This document shows positions 1 to 6,553 of a stretch of DNA of 7,749 nucleotides, piece after piece; the stretch's first letter is position 1; every line of letters begins with the position of its first letter. The notes under the pieces are model-generated. The model was not told the origin of the DNA, did not search any database, and worked only from the letters and a program-made list of their open reading frames with translations. The translations under genes and the position numbers were made by a program. The stretch lies in assembly GCA_015494775.1 (NCBI GenBank), contig WGAP01000008.1, positions 1 through 7,749 of the forward strand. The letters run 5' to 3'. This DNA is from Flavobacteriales bacterium (lineage in GTDB: Bacteria; Bacteroidota; Bacteroidia; Flavobacteriales; Flavobacteriaceae).

Positions 1-2181
1 AGTCATAACGAAGATATTGTCCGTAAACTGAAACTTTATATCGATTATTTTGAAAAAGGCAAATATTACAATATCGATATTTACGGCCGACAACCCTTTG
101 AAGTCATCCTCAACGATTCACTTCCGCAGGCCGTGGGCATTCCGTTTCGCGTGGAATTTACTTCGCCCGATACTTTCATTATTTCGGCAAGTTCCGAAAA
201 ACCCTATGTGTCGGGCTTTAATTTCGGGAGCGAACATCCCAAAGCCCTCCGTTGGACCGAAAAACATTGGAAGGGCGAATTTCATACGGGCCAATGGATT
301 GACTCGCCCGTGTTTCACGGGAAAATCCGCGTTATTCGTCCCAAAGGATTGAAATTGCATCATCCTTATTATTTCCAACTGCATAATTTTTTCAAAACCG
401 TTCAACATTACCAAAAATTATACGTTGACCTTTACAAGAAAAATACTTCGATGATTGTGCTCCGACTCAAAGGGCACAACAAAAAGAAATTGGAAGATTA
501 TCTGAACACCTCCGTGGCCACGCTCAAAGAAAAATTACTTCGCGACAAAAACAGTTTTGCCACCAACACCATCCGTTTTATCGATTCCACGCTGCGCACG
601 CTCAAAAAGGATTTGGCCCGTAGCAGTAAGCGACTCGAAGATTTTCAGCGCAACAAAAAGGAATTCGCCCTGGACAATCCCTCGGAGGCACTCTACAATC
701 AATTGCTCGAACTGGACCAAAAAAAATCGGCCCTTGCCTCGCAAAAGGTTTATTATAAGACATTGCGTAATTACCTGGAAAATAATCGATTGGAAGATAT
801 TCCTTCGCCGTCGATCGTGGGCATCAACGACCCGTTGATTGTGGACAATACCCGCCAACTTACCGCCCTGGCCATCCAACGTAAGGAAATGGAAAAAATC
901 CTCAGCCCTTCGTCCATTCCCTTGCAGGAATTGAACAACAAAATCGCCAATACCAAAAAAGCCCTGCTTACGGCGGTGGAATCGGCGCTTTATAATTTGC
1001 AGCAACAACAAAATTTCGTTCAGCGTCAAATTGCGCAATTGGAACGCAAACTCAACGTGCTGCCGTCGGAACTCAAACAATTTATCGACCTCAAACGCGA
1101 TTTCGAAGTCAAGGATCAGATTTACAGCTATTTGCTTCAAAAACGCAACGAAGTTGACATTGTCAAAGCATCCAACAAATCGGCCATCAAAGTCCTGGAC
1201 CCGGCCAAAGATATAGGCCAAGCCCCCGTGGCACCCAACCGGCGCATCAATTACCTGCTTGCCTTGCTGGCGGCCTTGCTTATTCCTACGTTGGTATTGC
1301 TGATTGGCGCTATGTTGGACACGCGTATCAACGATGTGGAAGAACTCAAAACGCTTACGCCCTTGCGTATCCTCGGCACCATTTTCCACAGCTCCACCCG
1401 CTCCAAATTGCCTGTTTTGGAAGAAGAAGCCGGCGCCCAAATCCGCGAATCGTTTAGCACCTTGCGCACCAACGTGCGTTTCCAACTTCCCCAAAACATA
1501 CAAGGCGGCCGCGTGCTGATCATTACCTCGTCCACGTCGGGCGAAGGAAAAACCTTTGTGTCGGGCAACCTGGCGGCCATGAACGCCCTGAGCAACCAAC
1601 GGGCCGTTTTGTTGGAATTCGATATTCGTCGTCCCAAATCGGTGGGTTATTTCGACCAAATTTCCGAAGATCACGCGGGTATTACGGATTTTATTACCGA
1701 TGAATCGGTAAGTTTGCATGACATTGTCCAAAAATCCAAACTCGATAATTTGGATGTTATTGTTTCGGGGCACAAAAACATCAATGAAAATGCCATCGAT
1801 ATTTCAGGCCTGCTCGAAAGCAAGCGTATGAACGAATTGTTCCGTCAATTGCGCGAAAACTATGACGTTATCATTGTGGACAGTCCGCCCCTGGGCTTGG
1901 TGCCCGATGCTTTGATTTTGAATCAATATGCCGATTATATGCTGTATATTGTCAGGGAAAATTACACCAAGAAAAATATGCTGTCGATTATTAACGATTA
2001 TTATCAAAACGGTGAAGTCAAGCGGGCCGGAATCGTTTATAACGACTACAAAATCAACCTGATAAAACGCTACGGATACGATAGCAAATATGCCTATTCC
2101 TACAAGAAATACGGCTACCGCAAACGCCAAAAAAAGGGTTTTGACCCTATGAACCTATTCAAACGTTTATTTGGAAAATGA
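1..2181 (+). CDS. wzc: Wzc-type polysaccharide co-polymerase / BY-family tyrosine autokinase, 5' truncated
   Basis: The frame is open from base 1, so the gene starts upstream; the window holds its last 726 residues and probably lacks the N-terminus with the first membrane helix. The GTG at 133 is internal to this frame, not a start. In order there is a periplasmic Wzz-like part with coiled-coil stretches (about 480-690 and 985-1160), a GNVR-type segment, a proline-containing run (APVAPNRR) and a membrane helix at about 1252-1311. The cytoplasmic kinase domain follows, with Walker A SSTSGEGKT (1528-1554), Walker A' LLEFDIRRPK (about 1609-1638) and Walker B YDVIIVDSPP (1861-1890). The C-terminus is a tyrosine cluster with 7 Tyr in 16 residues (2071-2118), the expected trans-autophosphorylation tail. 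Family knowledge: these inner-membrane proteins control chain length and export of capsule or exopolysaccharide with an outer-membrane Wza partner, and phosphorylation cycles control assembly. The stop overlaps the next start as ATGA, implying translational coupling. Confidence 0.95.
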   Translation, partial: SHNEDIVRKLKLYIDYFEKGKYYNIDIYGRQPFEVILNDSLPQAVGIPFRVEFTSPDTFIISASSEKPYVSGFNFGSEHPKALRWTEKHWKGEFHTGQWIDSPVFHGKIRVIRPKGLKLHHPYYFQLHNFFKTVQHYQKLYVDLYKKNTSMIVLRLKGHNKKKLEDYLNTSVATLKEKLLRDKNSFATNTIRFIDSTLRTLKKDLARSSKRLEDFQRNKKEFALDNPSEALYNQLLELDQKKSALASQKVYYKTLRNYLENNRLEDIPSPSIVGINDPLIVDNTRQLTALAIQRKEMEKILSPSSIPLQELNNKIANTKKALLTAVESALYNLQQQQNFVQRQIAQLERKLNVLPSELKQFIDLKRDFEVKDQIYSYLLQKRNEVDIVKASNKSAIKVLDPAKDIGQAPVAPNRRINYLLALLAALLIPTLVLLIGAMLDTRINDVEELKTLTPLRILGTIFHSSTRSKLPVLEEEAGAQIRESFSTLRTNVRFQLPQNIQGGRVLIITSSTSGEGKTFVSGNLAAMNALSNQRAVLLEFDIRRPKSVGYFDQISEDHAGITDFITDESVSLHDIVQKSKLDNLDVIVSGHKNINENAIDISGLLESKRMNELFRQLRENYDVIIVDSPPLGLVPDALILNQYADYMLYIVRENYTKKNMLSIINDYYQNGEVKRAGIVYNDYKINLIKRYGYDSKYAYSYKKYGYRKRQKKGFDPMNLFKRLFGK

Positions 2182-3470
2182 TTCAACCGACCGACAAAAT
2201 AGCCATCATCGGACTGGGTTATGTGGGCCTTCCGTTGGCCGTGGAATTTGCGCGGAAATTTCCCGTTACGGGATTCGACATTAATCAAACCCGCGTGGAC
2301 GAACTTCGCGCCGGCAACGATAGCACGCTCGAAGTGGAAGATGCGGATTTGCAATCGGTGCTGAAAAAGGCCAACGACCGACATCCCGGCTTGTTCGTAA
2401 CCGCCAATCCCGATGATTTGGCCGATGCAAGGTATTATATCGTTACCGTGCCCACTCCCACGGACAAGCACAACCGACCGGTGCTTACGCCGCTTGAAAA
2501 AGCCAGTATAACGGTGGGTAAATATCTGCGCCCGGGCGATATTGTTATTTACGAAAGCACGGTCTATCCCGGCGTTACCGAAGAAATTTGCGTGCCTATC
2601 CTGGAAAAAACTTCGGGTTTGAAGTTTAACCGGGACTTTTTTGCCGGCTATTCGCCCGAACGCATCAATCCGGGTGACAAAAAACGAAGGGTGCACAACA
2701 TTGTCAAAATCACCTCGGGTTCCACGCCCGAAACCGCCCGCCGGGTGGACGAACTCTACCGCCAAATCATCACCGCGGGCACCCATCCCGCACCGAGCAT
2801 TAAAGTGGCCGAAGCCGCCAAGGTCATCGAAAACGCCCAGCGCGACATCAATATCGCCTTCGTCAATGAATTGGCCAAAATTTTTAACCTGCTCGACATC
2901 GACACGATGGACGTGTTGGATGCGGCGGCCACCAAATGGAATTTTATCAAATTCACCCCCGGCTTGGTGGGCGGCCATTGCATAGGCGTTGATCCCTTTT
3001 ATTTGGCCCAAAAGGCCCAGGAAGCGGGCTATCATCCCGAAATCATCCTTGCCGGCCGGCGTATGAATGACGGCATGGGCAAATATGTGGCCGCCGAAAC
3101 GGTCAAAACGATGATTCACAACGATTTGACCATCAAAGATGCGCGTGTATTGGTGCTGGGCATTACCTTTAAGGAAAACACGCCCGACATACGCAACTCG
3201 CGCGTTATTGACGTGATACGCGAACTGGAAGCGTTCAAAATCCGTGTGGATGTTTACGACCCGCGGGCCTATCCCGACGAAGTCAAACGGGAATACGGCC
3301 TTGAACTTACCGGCAACCCCTACGAAGGTGCTCCCTACGATGCGGTGGTGTTGGCCGTGGCTCATAGCGAATTTGCCGATTTGGACTATGGAAAACTCAC
3401 CCACGGCAAATCCGTTATTTACGACGTCAAATCCTTTTTGCCCCGCCAAATGGTAACCCGAAGATTGTAG
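2178..3470 (+). CDS. tviB: UDP-N-acetylhexosamine 6-dehydrogenase, TviB/WbpO type
   Basis: A 430-residue nucleotide-sugar dehydrogenase, full length for the UDP-glucose/UDP-GlcNAc dehydrogenase family. The N-terminal Rossmann fold carries GLGYVGLPLA (Gly12, Gly14, Gly17) for NAD binding. The catalytic set is visible: YSPERINPGDK (Glu161), KVIENAQRD (Lys215, Asn219) and GGHCIGVDP with catalytic Cys268 and Asp272. The C-terminal UDP-binding part has GITFKENTPDIRNSR. The stretches VYESTVYPGVTEE-like, SPERINPGDKKRR and VGGHCIGVDPFY resemble Salmonella Vi-antigen TviB and Pseudomonas WbpO more than UDP-glucose or UDP-ManNAc dehydrogenases. It should oxidise UDP-GlcNAc (or UDP-GalNAc) at C6 to the uronic acid using two NAD+ in the cytoplasm. 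The ATG overlaps the wzc stop by 4 bp, with GGAAA just upstream as a possible ribosome-binding site. The following epimerase gene supports the UDP-GalNAcA pathway. Exact substrate is inferred from homology recalled from memory. Confidence 0.93.
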   Translation: MIQPTDKIAIIGLGYVGLPLAVEFARKFPVTGFDINQTRVDELRAGNDSTLEVEDADLQSVLKKANDRHPGLFVTANPDDLADARYYIVTVPTPTDKHNRPVLTPLEKASITVGKYLRPGDIVIYESTVYPGVTEEICVPILEKTSGLKFNRDFFAGYSPERINPGDKKRRVHNIVKITSGSTPETARRVDELYRQIITAGTHPAPSIKVAEAAKVIENAQRDINIAFVNELAKIFNLLDIDTMDVLDAAATKWNFIKFTPGLVGGHCIGVDPFYLAQKAQEAGYHPEIILAGRRMNDGMGKYVAAETVKTMIHNDLTIKDARVLVLGITFKENTPDIRNSRVIDVIRELEAFKIRVDVYDPRAYPDEVKREYGLELTGNPYEGAPYDAVVLAVAHSEFADLDYGKLTHGKSVIYDVKSFLPRQMVTRRL

Positions 3471-3476
3471 GCCGTT

Positions 3477-4466
3477 ATGTACGAAAAACCTTTTCACCCG
3501 CAAGATATTTCAAAGTTCAGCTTCCTGGTAACCGGCGGTGCCGGATTTATCGGCTCGCACATTGTGGAATATTTGCTACGACACGGTGCGGCCAAGGTTA
3601 TTGTGTTGGATAATTTGGTTACGGGCAAATGGGAAAACCTGCAAGCATTTGCCGGCGATACACGCTTGGTTACGGTTTTCGGCGATATTCGCGATGCCGA
3701 TTTGGTCAACCGGTTGATGCGGGAAGTGGATTATGTATCCCATCAAGCGGCCTTGGGTTCGGTGCCCCGCTCCGTCAAAGATCCGCTGACCACCAACGAC
3801 GTCAATATTACCGGTTTCCTGACCGTGTTGGATGCTTTCCGCAGGGCCCAACGGCCGCGCCGGATGGTTTATGCCGCATCGAGTTCCACTTATGGCGACA
3901 ATACCGAATTGCCCAAACGCGAAGACCGCACGGGGAATCCGCTTTCGCCCTATGCGGTAACCAAATTAGTCAACGAATTGTATGCAGGCGTGTATGGCCG
4001 ACTCTACGGCACCGATACCATCGGCCTGCGCTACTTCAATGTTTTCGGGCCGCGCCAAGACCCCAACGGGCCTTATGCGGCGGTTATTCCGCTTTTTATG
4101 AAGGCCATTATCACCGGAAAGCAACCCCGCATCAACGGTGACGGACATCAAACCCGGGATTTTACTTTTGTGGAAAATGCCGTCAAGGCCAACATTCTGG
4201 CCTTTTTTGCCGGTCCCGAAGCCGCAAACCAAGTGTTCAACGTAGCAGTGGGCCGGCGCGTTTCCTTGCTTACCCTCCTGGACTTGCTGGGCGAAATAAG
4301 CGGAACAATGCCCGTTCCCCGCTTCGGGCCCACGCGTCCGGGCGATGTGCGCGATTCGCTTGCCGACATCGGCAAGGCCGAAAAACTGCTGGGATATTCC
4401 GGATTGATTCCCTTGGAAGAAGGATTGCGGATTACCTACGAATATTTTTCCCATTACTATGGATAA
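3477..4466 (+). CDS. tviC: UDP-N-acetylhexosamine(uronate) 4-epimerase, TviC/WbpP type (SDR)
   Basis: A 329-residue extended short-chain dehydrogenase/reductase. The NAD-binding motif TGGAGFIGS sits at residues 19-27; the catalytic motifs are ASSSTYG (Ser135-Thr138) and YAVTK (Tyr159, Lys163). Segments HQAALGSVPRSVKDP, LRYFNVFGPRQDPNGPY and INGDG with TRDF match the TviC/WbpP/WbgU class of UDP-GlcNAc and UDP-GlcNAcA 4-epimerases as I recall it, rather than GalE or GDP-mannose dehydratases. The likely reaction is reversible inversion at C4, turning UDP-GlcNAcA into UDP-GalNAcA (or UDP-GlcNAc into UDP-GalNAc) in the cytoplasm. The gene starts 6 bp after the dehydrogenase and shares its last 8 bases with the next gene, so it is clearly inside the operon. 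The motif ahead of the catalytic serine is intact and no frameshift is seen. Choice between the acid and neutral sugar as substrate cannot be made from sequence alone. Confidence 0.92.
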   Translation: MYEKPFHPQDISKFSFLVTGGAGFIGSHIVEYLLRHGAAKVIVLDNLVTGKWENLQAFAGDTRLVTVFGDIRDADLVNRLMREVDYVSHQAALGSVPRSVKDPLTTNDVNITGFLTVLDAFRRAQRPRRMVYAASSSTYGDNTELPKREDRTGNPLSPYAVTKLVNELYAGVYGRLYGTDTIGLRYFNVFGPRQDPNGPYAAVIPLFMKAIITGKQPRINGDGHQTRDFTFVENAVKANILAFFAGPEAANQVFNVAVGRRVSLLTLLDLLGEISGTMPVPRFGPTRPGDVRDSLADIGKAEKLLGYSGLIPLEEGLRITYEYFSHYYG

Positions 4467-5421
4467 GCCCTTGGTGCTACGCATCGACCGTGTTCACGAA
4501 CTCTTGGATGAAGGTCTGCGCCAAAACGGTTTTCGTGTGGAAGCCGACCTGTATTCGCCGGCTTTCGAACTGGGCATTCGTTATCCCGAAACCCGCTGCC
4601 TGGTGGTGCGAAGCCGCATCCCCGTGGACGATGCCCTGATGAAAGCCCTGCCGCAGTTGGATTGTATTGTGCGTGTGGGCTCGGGCACCGAAGGTATCGA
4701 TTTGGAAGCCGCCCGGCAAAACGGCATAGCCGTTTACAACACCCCCGAAGGCAACCGCAATGCCGTAGGCGAACACGCCTTGGGTCTGCTACTTAATCTG
4801 ATGCGCAAAGTGTGCACGGCCCGCGACCAAATCCGGCAAGGCGAATGGAACCGACGCGAAAACACGGGCCTGGAATTGGACGGGAAAACCATCGGTATCA
4901 TCGGCTATGGGAACACCGGACGGAGTTTTGCCCGCAAATTGGCCGGTTTTGACGTGGAAGTGCTGGCTTATGACATTCTGCCGGACAAAGGGGATGCATA
5001 TGCCCGCCAAACCGAAATGGACGAAATTTTTGCCCGGGCCGATGCCGTCAGCTTGCACGTTCCGCTAACGTCCGATACCCGTGGGATGGTCGATGCCCAT
5101 TGGCTTAACCGCTTTGCCAAACCCGTTTGGCTCATTAACACTTCACGCGGCGAAGTGGTCCGCACGGCCGATTTACTCGATGCGTTGGAAAAGGGTAAAC
5201 TACGCGGCGCGGCCCTGGATGTGGTGGAATACGAACAAAAATCTTTTGGCAACGAAAACACATTGAACCGTTGGCCGGATGATTTCCAACGACTTGTTGC
5301 ACGCCCCGACGTGATTATTACACCGCATATTGCAGGGCTTACCGAAGAAAGCTACCGGAAGTTGGCACGGACGGCGTTGGAGAAAATTTTGAAGCATTTC
5401 GGTTTGGAGAAAACCAAATAA
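4459..5421 (+). CDS. D-isomer-specific 2-hydroxyacid dehydrogenase (phosphoglycerate dehydrogenase-like)
   Basis: A 320-residue NAD-dependent 2-hydroxyacid dehydrogenase. An N-terminal flavodoxin-like substrate domain (about 1-100, with VVRSRIPVDDALMKALP and VRVGSGTEGIDL) and the C-terminal helix pack around a Rossmann domain with IIGYGNTGRSFA (Gly149, Gly151, Gly154). The catalytic triad is complete: Arg230 in NTSRGEVV, Glu259 in LDVVEYE, His290 in TPHIAG. The spacing from Glu to His is 31 residues versus 23 in E. coli SerA, giving a longer loop. There is no C-terminal ACT domain, so serine feedback as in long SerA is not expected. It resembles short Bacteroidota proteins usually labelled phosphoglycerate dehydrogenase, which oxidise 3-phosphoglycerate to 3-phosphohydroxypyruvate, but the true substrate is not determined by sequence. 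Its ATG lies inside the end of the epimerase gene (8-bp overlap), tying its expression to the polysaccharide operon. It may be a housekeeping passenger or supply a precursor for a polymer substituent. Confidence 0.9.
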   Translation: MDKPLVLRIDRVHELLDEGLRQNGFRVEADLYSPAFELGIRYPETRCLVVRSRIPVDDALMKALPQLDCIVRVGSGTEGIDLEAARQNGIAVYNTPEGNRNAVGEHALGLLLNLMRKVCTARDQIRQGEWNRRENTGLELDGKTIGIIGYGNTGRSFARKLAGFDVEVLAYDILPDKGDAYARQTEMDEIFARADAVSLHVPLTSDTRGMVDAHWLNRFAKPVWLINTSRGEVVRTADLLDALEKGKLRGAALDVVEYEQKSFGNENTLNRWPDDFQRLVARPDVIITPHIAGLTEESYRKLARTALEKILKHFGLEKTK

Positions 5422-5435
5422 TGCTTACCACCTAA

Positions 5436-5462
5436 CCGGTAAAAATTGGTGTTTTACACCGG
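5436..5462 (+). other. Imperfect hairpin just after the polysaccharide operon
   Basis: The arm CCGGTAAAA (5436-5444) can pair with TTTTACACCGG (5452-5462) if a CA bulge is allowed, around a 7-base loop. It lies 14 bases after the stop of the hydroxyacid dehydrogenase gene. No T-run follows directly, so alone it is a weak terminator; it may stabilise the 3' end or act with the hairpin at 5473. Confidence 0.4.
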
Positions 5463-5472
5463 CTAAAATAAG

Positions 5473-5501
5473 GCGGATTTATATTATCCGCTACTGTTTT
5501 T
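5473..5501 (+). terminator. Candidate intrinsic terminator of the polysaccharide operon
   Basis: GCGGAT (5473-5478) pairs perfectly with ATCCGC (5486-5491) around a 7-base AT loop, with one possible G-U pair more at the base. Five T residues lie at 5497-5501, five bases after the stem. The stem is short and the T-run slightly displaced, so efficiency is doubtful, but its position 50 bases after the last operon gene and before the GC-rich island fits transcription ending here. Confidence 0.5.
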
Positions 5502-5574
5502 ATTGTAGTAAAACAAAAAATTGCGAAGCAAGACAAGCGCTATGGCGCCGGTATTCCGGGGTTTGGAAAAGCGC

Positions 5575-5657
5575 GCCGGCTTGCTGAATCGCGGAACAAG
5601 ACAAGGCGCGGCCGTTGGCGCAGGGCTGTGGAAGCCGCCGGCTTGTGGAGCCGCGGA
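5575..5657 (+). repeat. Direct repeat pair within the GC island (GCCGGCTTG type)
   Basis: The 21-base stretch at 5575-5595 and that at 5637-5657 share 17 of 21 bases. Both start GCCGGCTTG and end CGCGGA, and are 62 bases apart. The differences cluster in the middle. Confidence 0.7.
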
Positions 5658-5710
5658 GGCAGACCGCAGGGCTGCCGAAGCCCGAAGGGAAACAAGGCGC
5701 GGCCCTTGGC
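5601..5710 (+). repeat. Direct repeat pair within the GC island (ACAAGGCGCGGCC type)
   Basis: ACAAGGCGCGGCCGTTGGC at 5601-5619 and ACAAGGCGCGGCCCTTGGC at 5692-5710 match at 18 of 19 bases, 91 bases apart. A shorter relative of their left part occurs at 5531-5540. This is the best-conserved repeat in the island and the clearest sign that it arose by duplication. Confidence 0.75.
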
Positions 5711-5718
5711 CATTGGCC

Positions 5719-5740
5719 CCGGGAAGCCGCAGGTTCCCGG
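5719..5740. repeat. Perfect 7-bp GC-rich hairpin inside the island
   Basis: CCGGGAA (5719-5725) and TTCCCGG (5734-5740) are exact reverse complements around the 8-base loop GCCGCAGG, which itself holds a CCGCAGG heptamer. A second, smaller stem follows: CGGCT (5764-5768) with AGCCG (5773-5777). No T-run follows either, so they are not intrinsic terminators. Confidence 0.6.
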
Positions 5741-5861
5741 AGGCGCGGAGGAGACGCCGTAGGCGGCTCCGTAGCCGTGGAGGCGACCGCAGGGCGCCGG
5801 AACGCCGAAAACAACTCATTTTCCATAGGTTCAACAAGTCAGCGGTTCAAAAAAATATTCC

Positions 5862-5869
5862 TATATTTG
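5862..5869 (+). promoter_or_regulatory. Bacteroidota -7 promoter box for the rpsF operon
   Basis: TATATTTG exactly fits the Bacteroidota consensus TANNTTTG. It lies 24 bases before the rpsF start codon, so the 5' leader would be only about 20 bases. No good -33 TTG/TTTG is visible at the expected 17-23 bases upstream (the stretch there reads AGTCAGCGGTTC). A 10-base perfect palindrome, TTGCGCGCAA (5867-5876), overlaps the right end of the box and the likely start of transcription. Confidence 0.6.
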
Positions 5870-5893
5870 CGCGCAATTTAACGCAAAACTTGT

Positions 5894-6247
5894 ATGAAGA
5901 ACCATTACGAAACGGTTTTCATTTTAACTCCCGTTTTATCTGAATCTCAGGTAAAGGAAACCGTGCAAAAATTCAAGGATTTTCTCACCGGCAAAGGTGC
6001 GGAAATCATTTGGGAAGAAGACTGGGGGCTGAAAAAATTGGCCTATCCGATTCAACACAAAAAAACCGGATTCTATCACTTGATTGAATTCAAGGCCGAT
6101 CCGGAAATCATCGAACGCCTGGACCTGGAATACCGCCGGGATGAACGTGTGATGCGCCATTTGGTGGTCAAGCTGGACAAATATGCGGCCGAATGGGCGG
6201 AAAAACGCCGTAAGAAAATCGGTCAGAAACAAACCCAAAAAAGCTAA
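5894..6247 (+). CDS. rpsF: 30S ribosomal protein S6
   Basis: A 117-residue protein with the S6 ferredoxin-like fold pattern: it opens NHYETVFILTPVLSESQVKE, then the region GAEIIWEEDWGLKKLAYPIQHKKTGFYH around residues 35-63, and ends its core with RDERVMRHLVVKLDKYA. This matches family length and conserved blocks, with a basic Lys/Arg/Gln tail after about residue 100. S6 binds the central domain of 16S rRNA as a heterodimer with S18 in the small-subunit platform. It is the first gene of the rpsF-rpsR-rplI operon, with its own -7 box just upstream; the ribosomal gene order is the common bacterial one. The ATG at 5894 gives the canonical N-terminus. No strong Shine-Dalgarno is seen, which is usual in this phylum. 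Confidence 0.96.
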   Translation: MKNHYETVFILTPVLSESQVKETVQKFKDFLTGKGAEIIWEEDWGLKKLAYPIQHKKTGFYHLIEFKADPEIIERLDLEYRRDERVMRHLVVKLDKYAAEWAEKRRKKIGQKQTQKS

Positions 6248-6252
6248 GCCGT

Positions 6253-6546
6253 ATGTCTATCCTGGGAAACAACAACAAGAAAGAATCCGAAATCCGCTAC
6301 CTTACTCCGCTGGATATCGAGACCAAAAAGCAGGTCAAAAAAACCGACCGGCTGAAAAAATGGGGCATCAAATACGTGGATTACAAGGATCCCGATTTCC
6401 TGATGCAATTCCTCAACGAGCAGGGCAAAATTTTGCCCCGCCGCATCACCGGACTGAGTATGAAGAACCAACGTCGCGTGGCCAAGGCCATCAAACGTGC
6501 ACGTCATTTGGCTTTGTTGCCCTTTACAACCGACCTTCTAAAATAA
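6253..6546 (+). CDS. rpsR: 30S ribosomal protein S18
   Basis: A 97-residue S18, with the hallmark core KWGIKYVDYKDPDFLMQFLNEQ (residues about 36-57) followed by GKILPRRITGLSMKNQRRVAKAIKRARHLALLPF. It binds 16S rRNA with S6 in the platform of the 30S subunit. It begins 5 bp after the S6 stop and ends 7 bp before the L9 ATG, so it is the middle gene of the operon. The common Bacteroidota segment KKYCRFKKSGIKY reads KKTDRLKKWGIKY here, so the usual cysteine is absent and the protein contains no cysteine at all. The N-terminus (MSILGNNNKKESEIRYLTP) is a little extended. Identity is certain; functional effect of the Cys loss is unknown. Confidence 0.96.
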   Translation: MSILGNNNKKESEIRYLTPLDIETKKQVKKTDRLKKWGIKYVDYKDPDFLMQFLNEQGKILPRRITGLSMKNQRRVAKAIKRARHLALLPFTTDLLK

Positions 6547-6553
6547 GTGCGCT

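Larger units (their letters stand above)
5523..5810. repeat. GC-rich island of degenerate direct repeats between the two operons
   Basis: A non-coding block with about 72% G+C over 5571-5810 (174 of 240 bases counted), flanked on both sides by AT-rich DNA and much richer than the neighbouring genes. It seems to be made of about three diverged units. Each begins with a variant of GAACAAGACAAGGCGC: 5523-5540, 5591-5609 and, shorter, about 5682-5700, so the units are roughly 68 and 91 bases long. The second half is dense in CCGNAGG heptamers (5664, 5727, 5737, 5757, 5787, with a near copy at 5769). Short hairpins are scattered through it. Reading frames through it give only Arg/Ala/Gly/Pro-rich low-complexity peptides and no recognisable protein. 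I do not recognise the family; options are a non-autonomous mobile repeat, a structured RNA, or a decayed expanded repeat. Confidence 0.75.

Noticed and set aside
535..1773. 412-residue minus-strand frame opposite wzc
   Set aside because: Same shadow effect; no motif, and wzc on the + strand is certain.
133..2181. GTG at 133 as the start of the wzc gene
   Set aside because: The frame is open back to base 1 with sensible protein sequence, and starting at 133 would cut into the periplasmic domain and lose the first membrane helix.
2115..3503. 462-residue minus-strand frame opposite the dehydrogenase gene
   Set aside because: It is antisense to a certain gene and its Phe/His/Gly/Val-rich composition is the typical shadow of the codon use on the + strand.
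5421..5435. Tiny frame ATG-CTT-ACC-ACC-TAA overlapping the dehydrogenase stop
   Set aside because: Four codons only, with nothing to suggest a leader peptide.
5523..5810. CRISPR array
   Set aside because: The repeats are degenerate, unevenly spaced (about 62, 68 and 91 bases) and adjacent segments are related too; no cas genes are present.
5484..5837. 117- and 108-residue minus-strand frames over the same island
   Set aside because: Open only because stop codons are rare at this composition; two minus frames and two plus frames are open at once, which argues against any being coding.
5523..5893. S6:S18-binding mRNA leader
   Set aside because: CCG motifs in stems are abundant here, but the best promoter lies downstream of the island, so it would not be in the rpsF mRNA if that promoter is used.
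5521..5943. 140-residue + strand frame through the GC island into rpsF, and an 88-residue one at 5615-5881
   Set aside because: Both are Arg/Ala/Gly/Pro-rich low-complexity translations of a repetitive GC-rich block, with no recognisable motif; the longer one overlaps the certain rpsF start in another frame.
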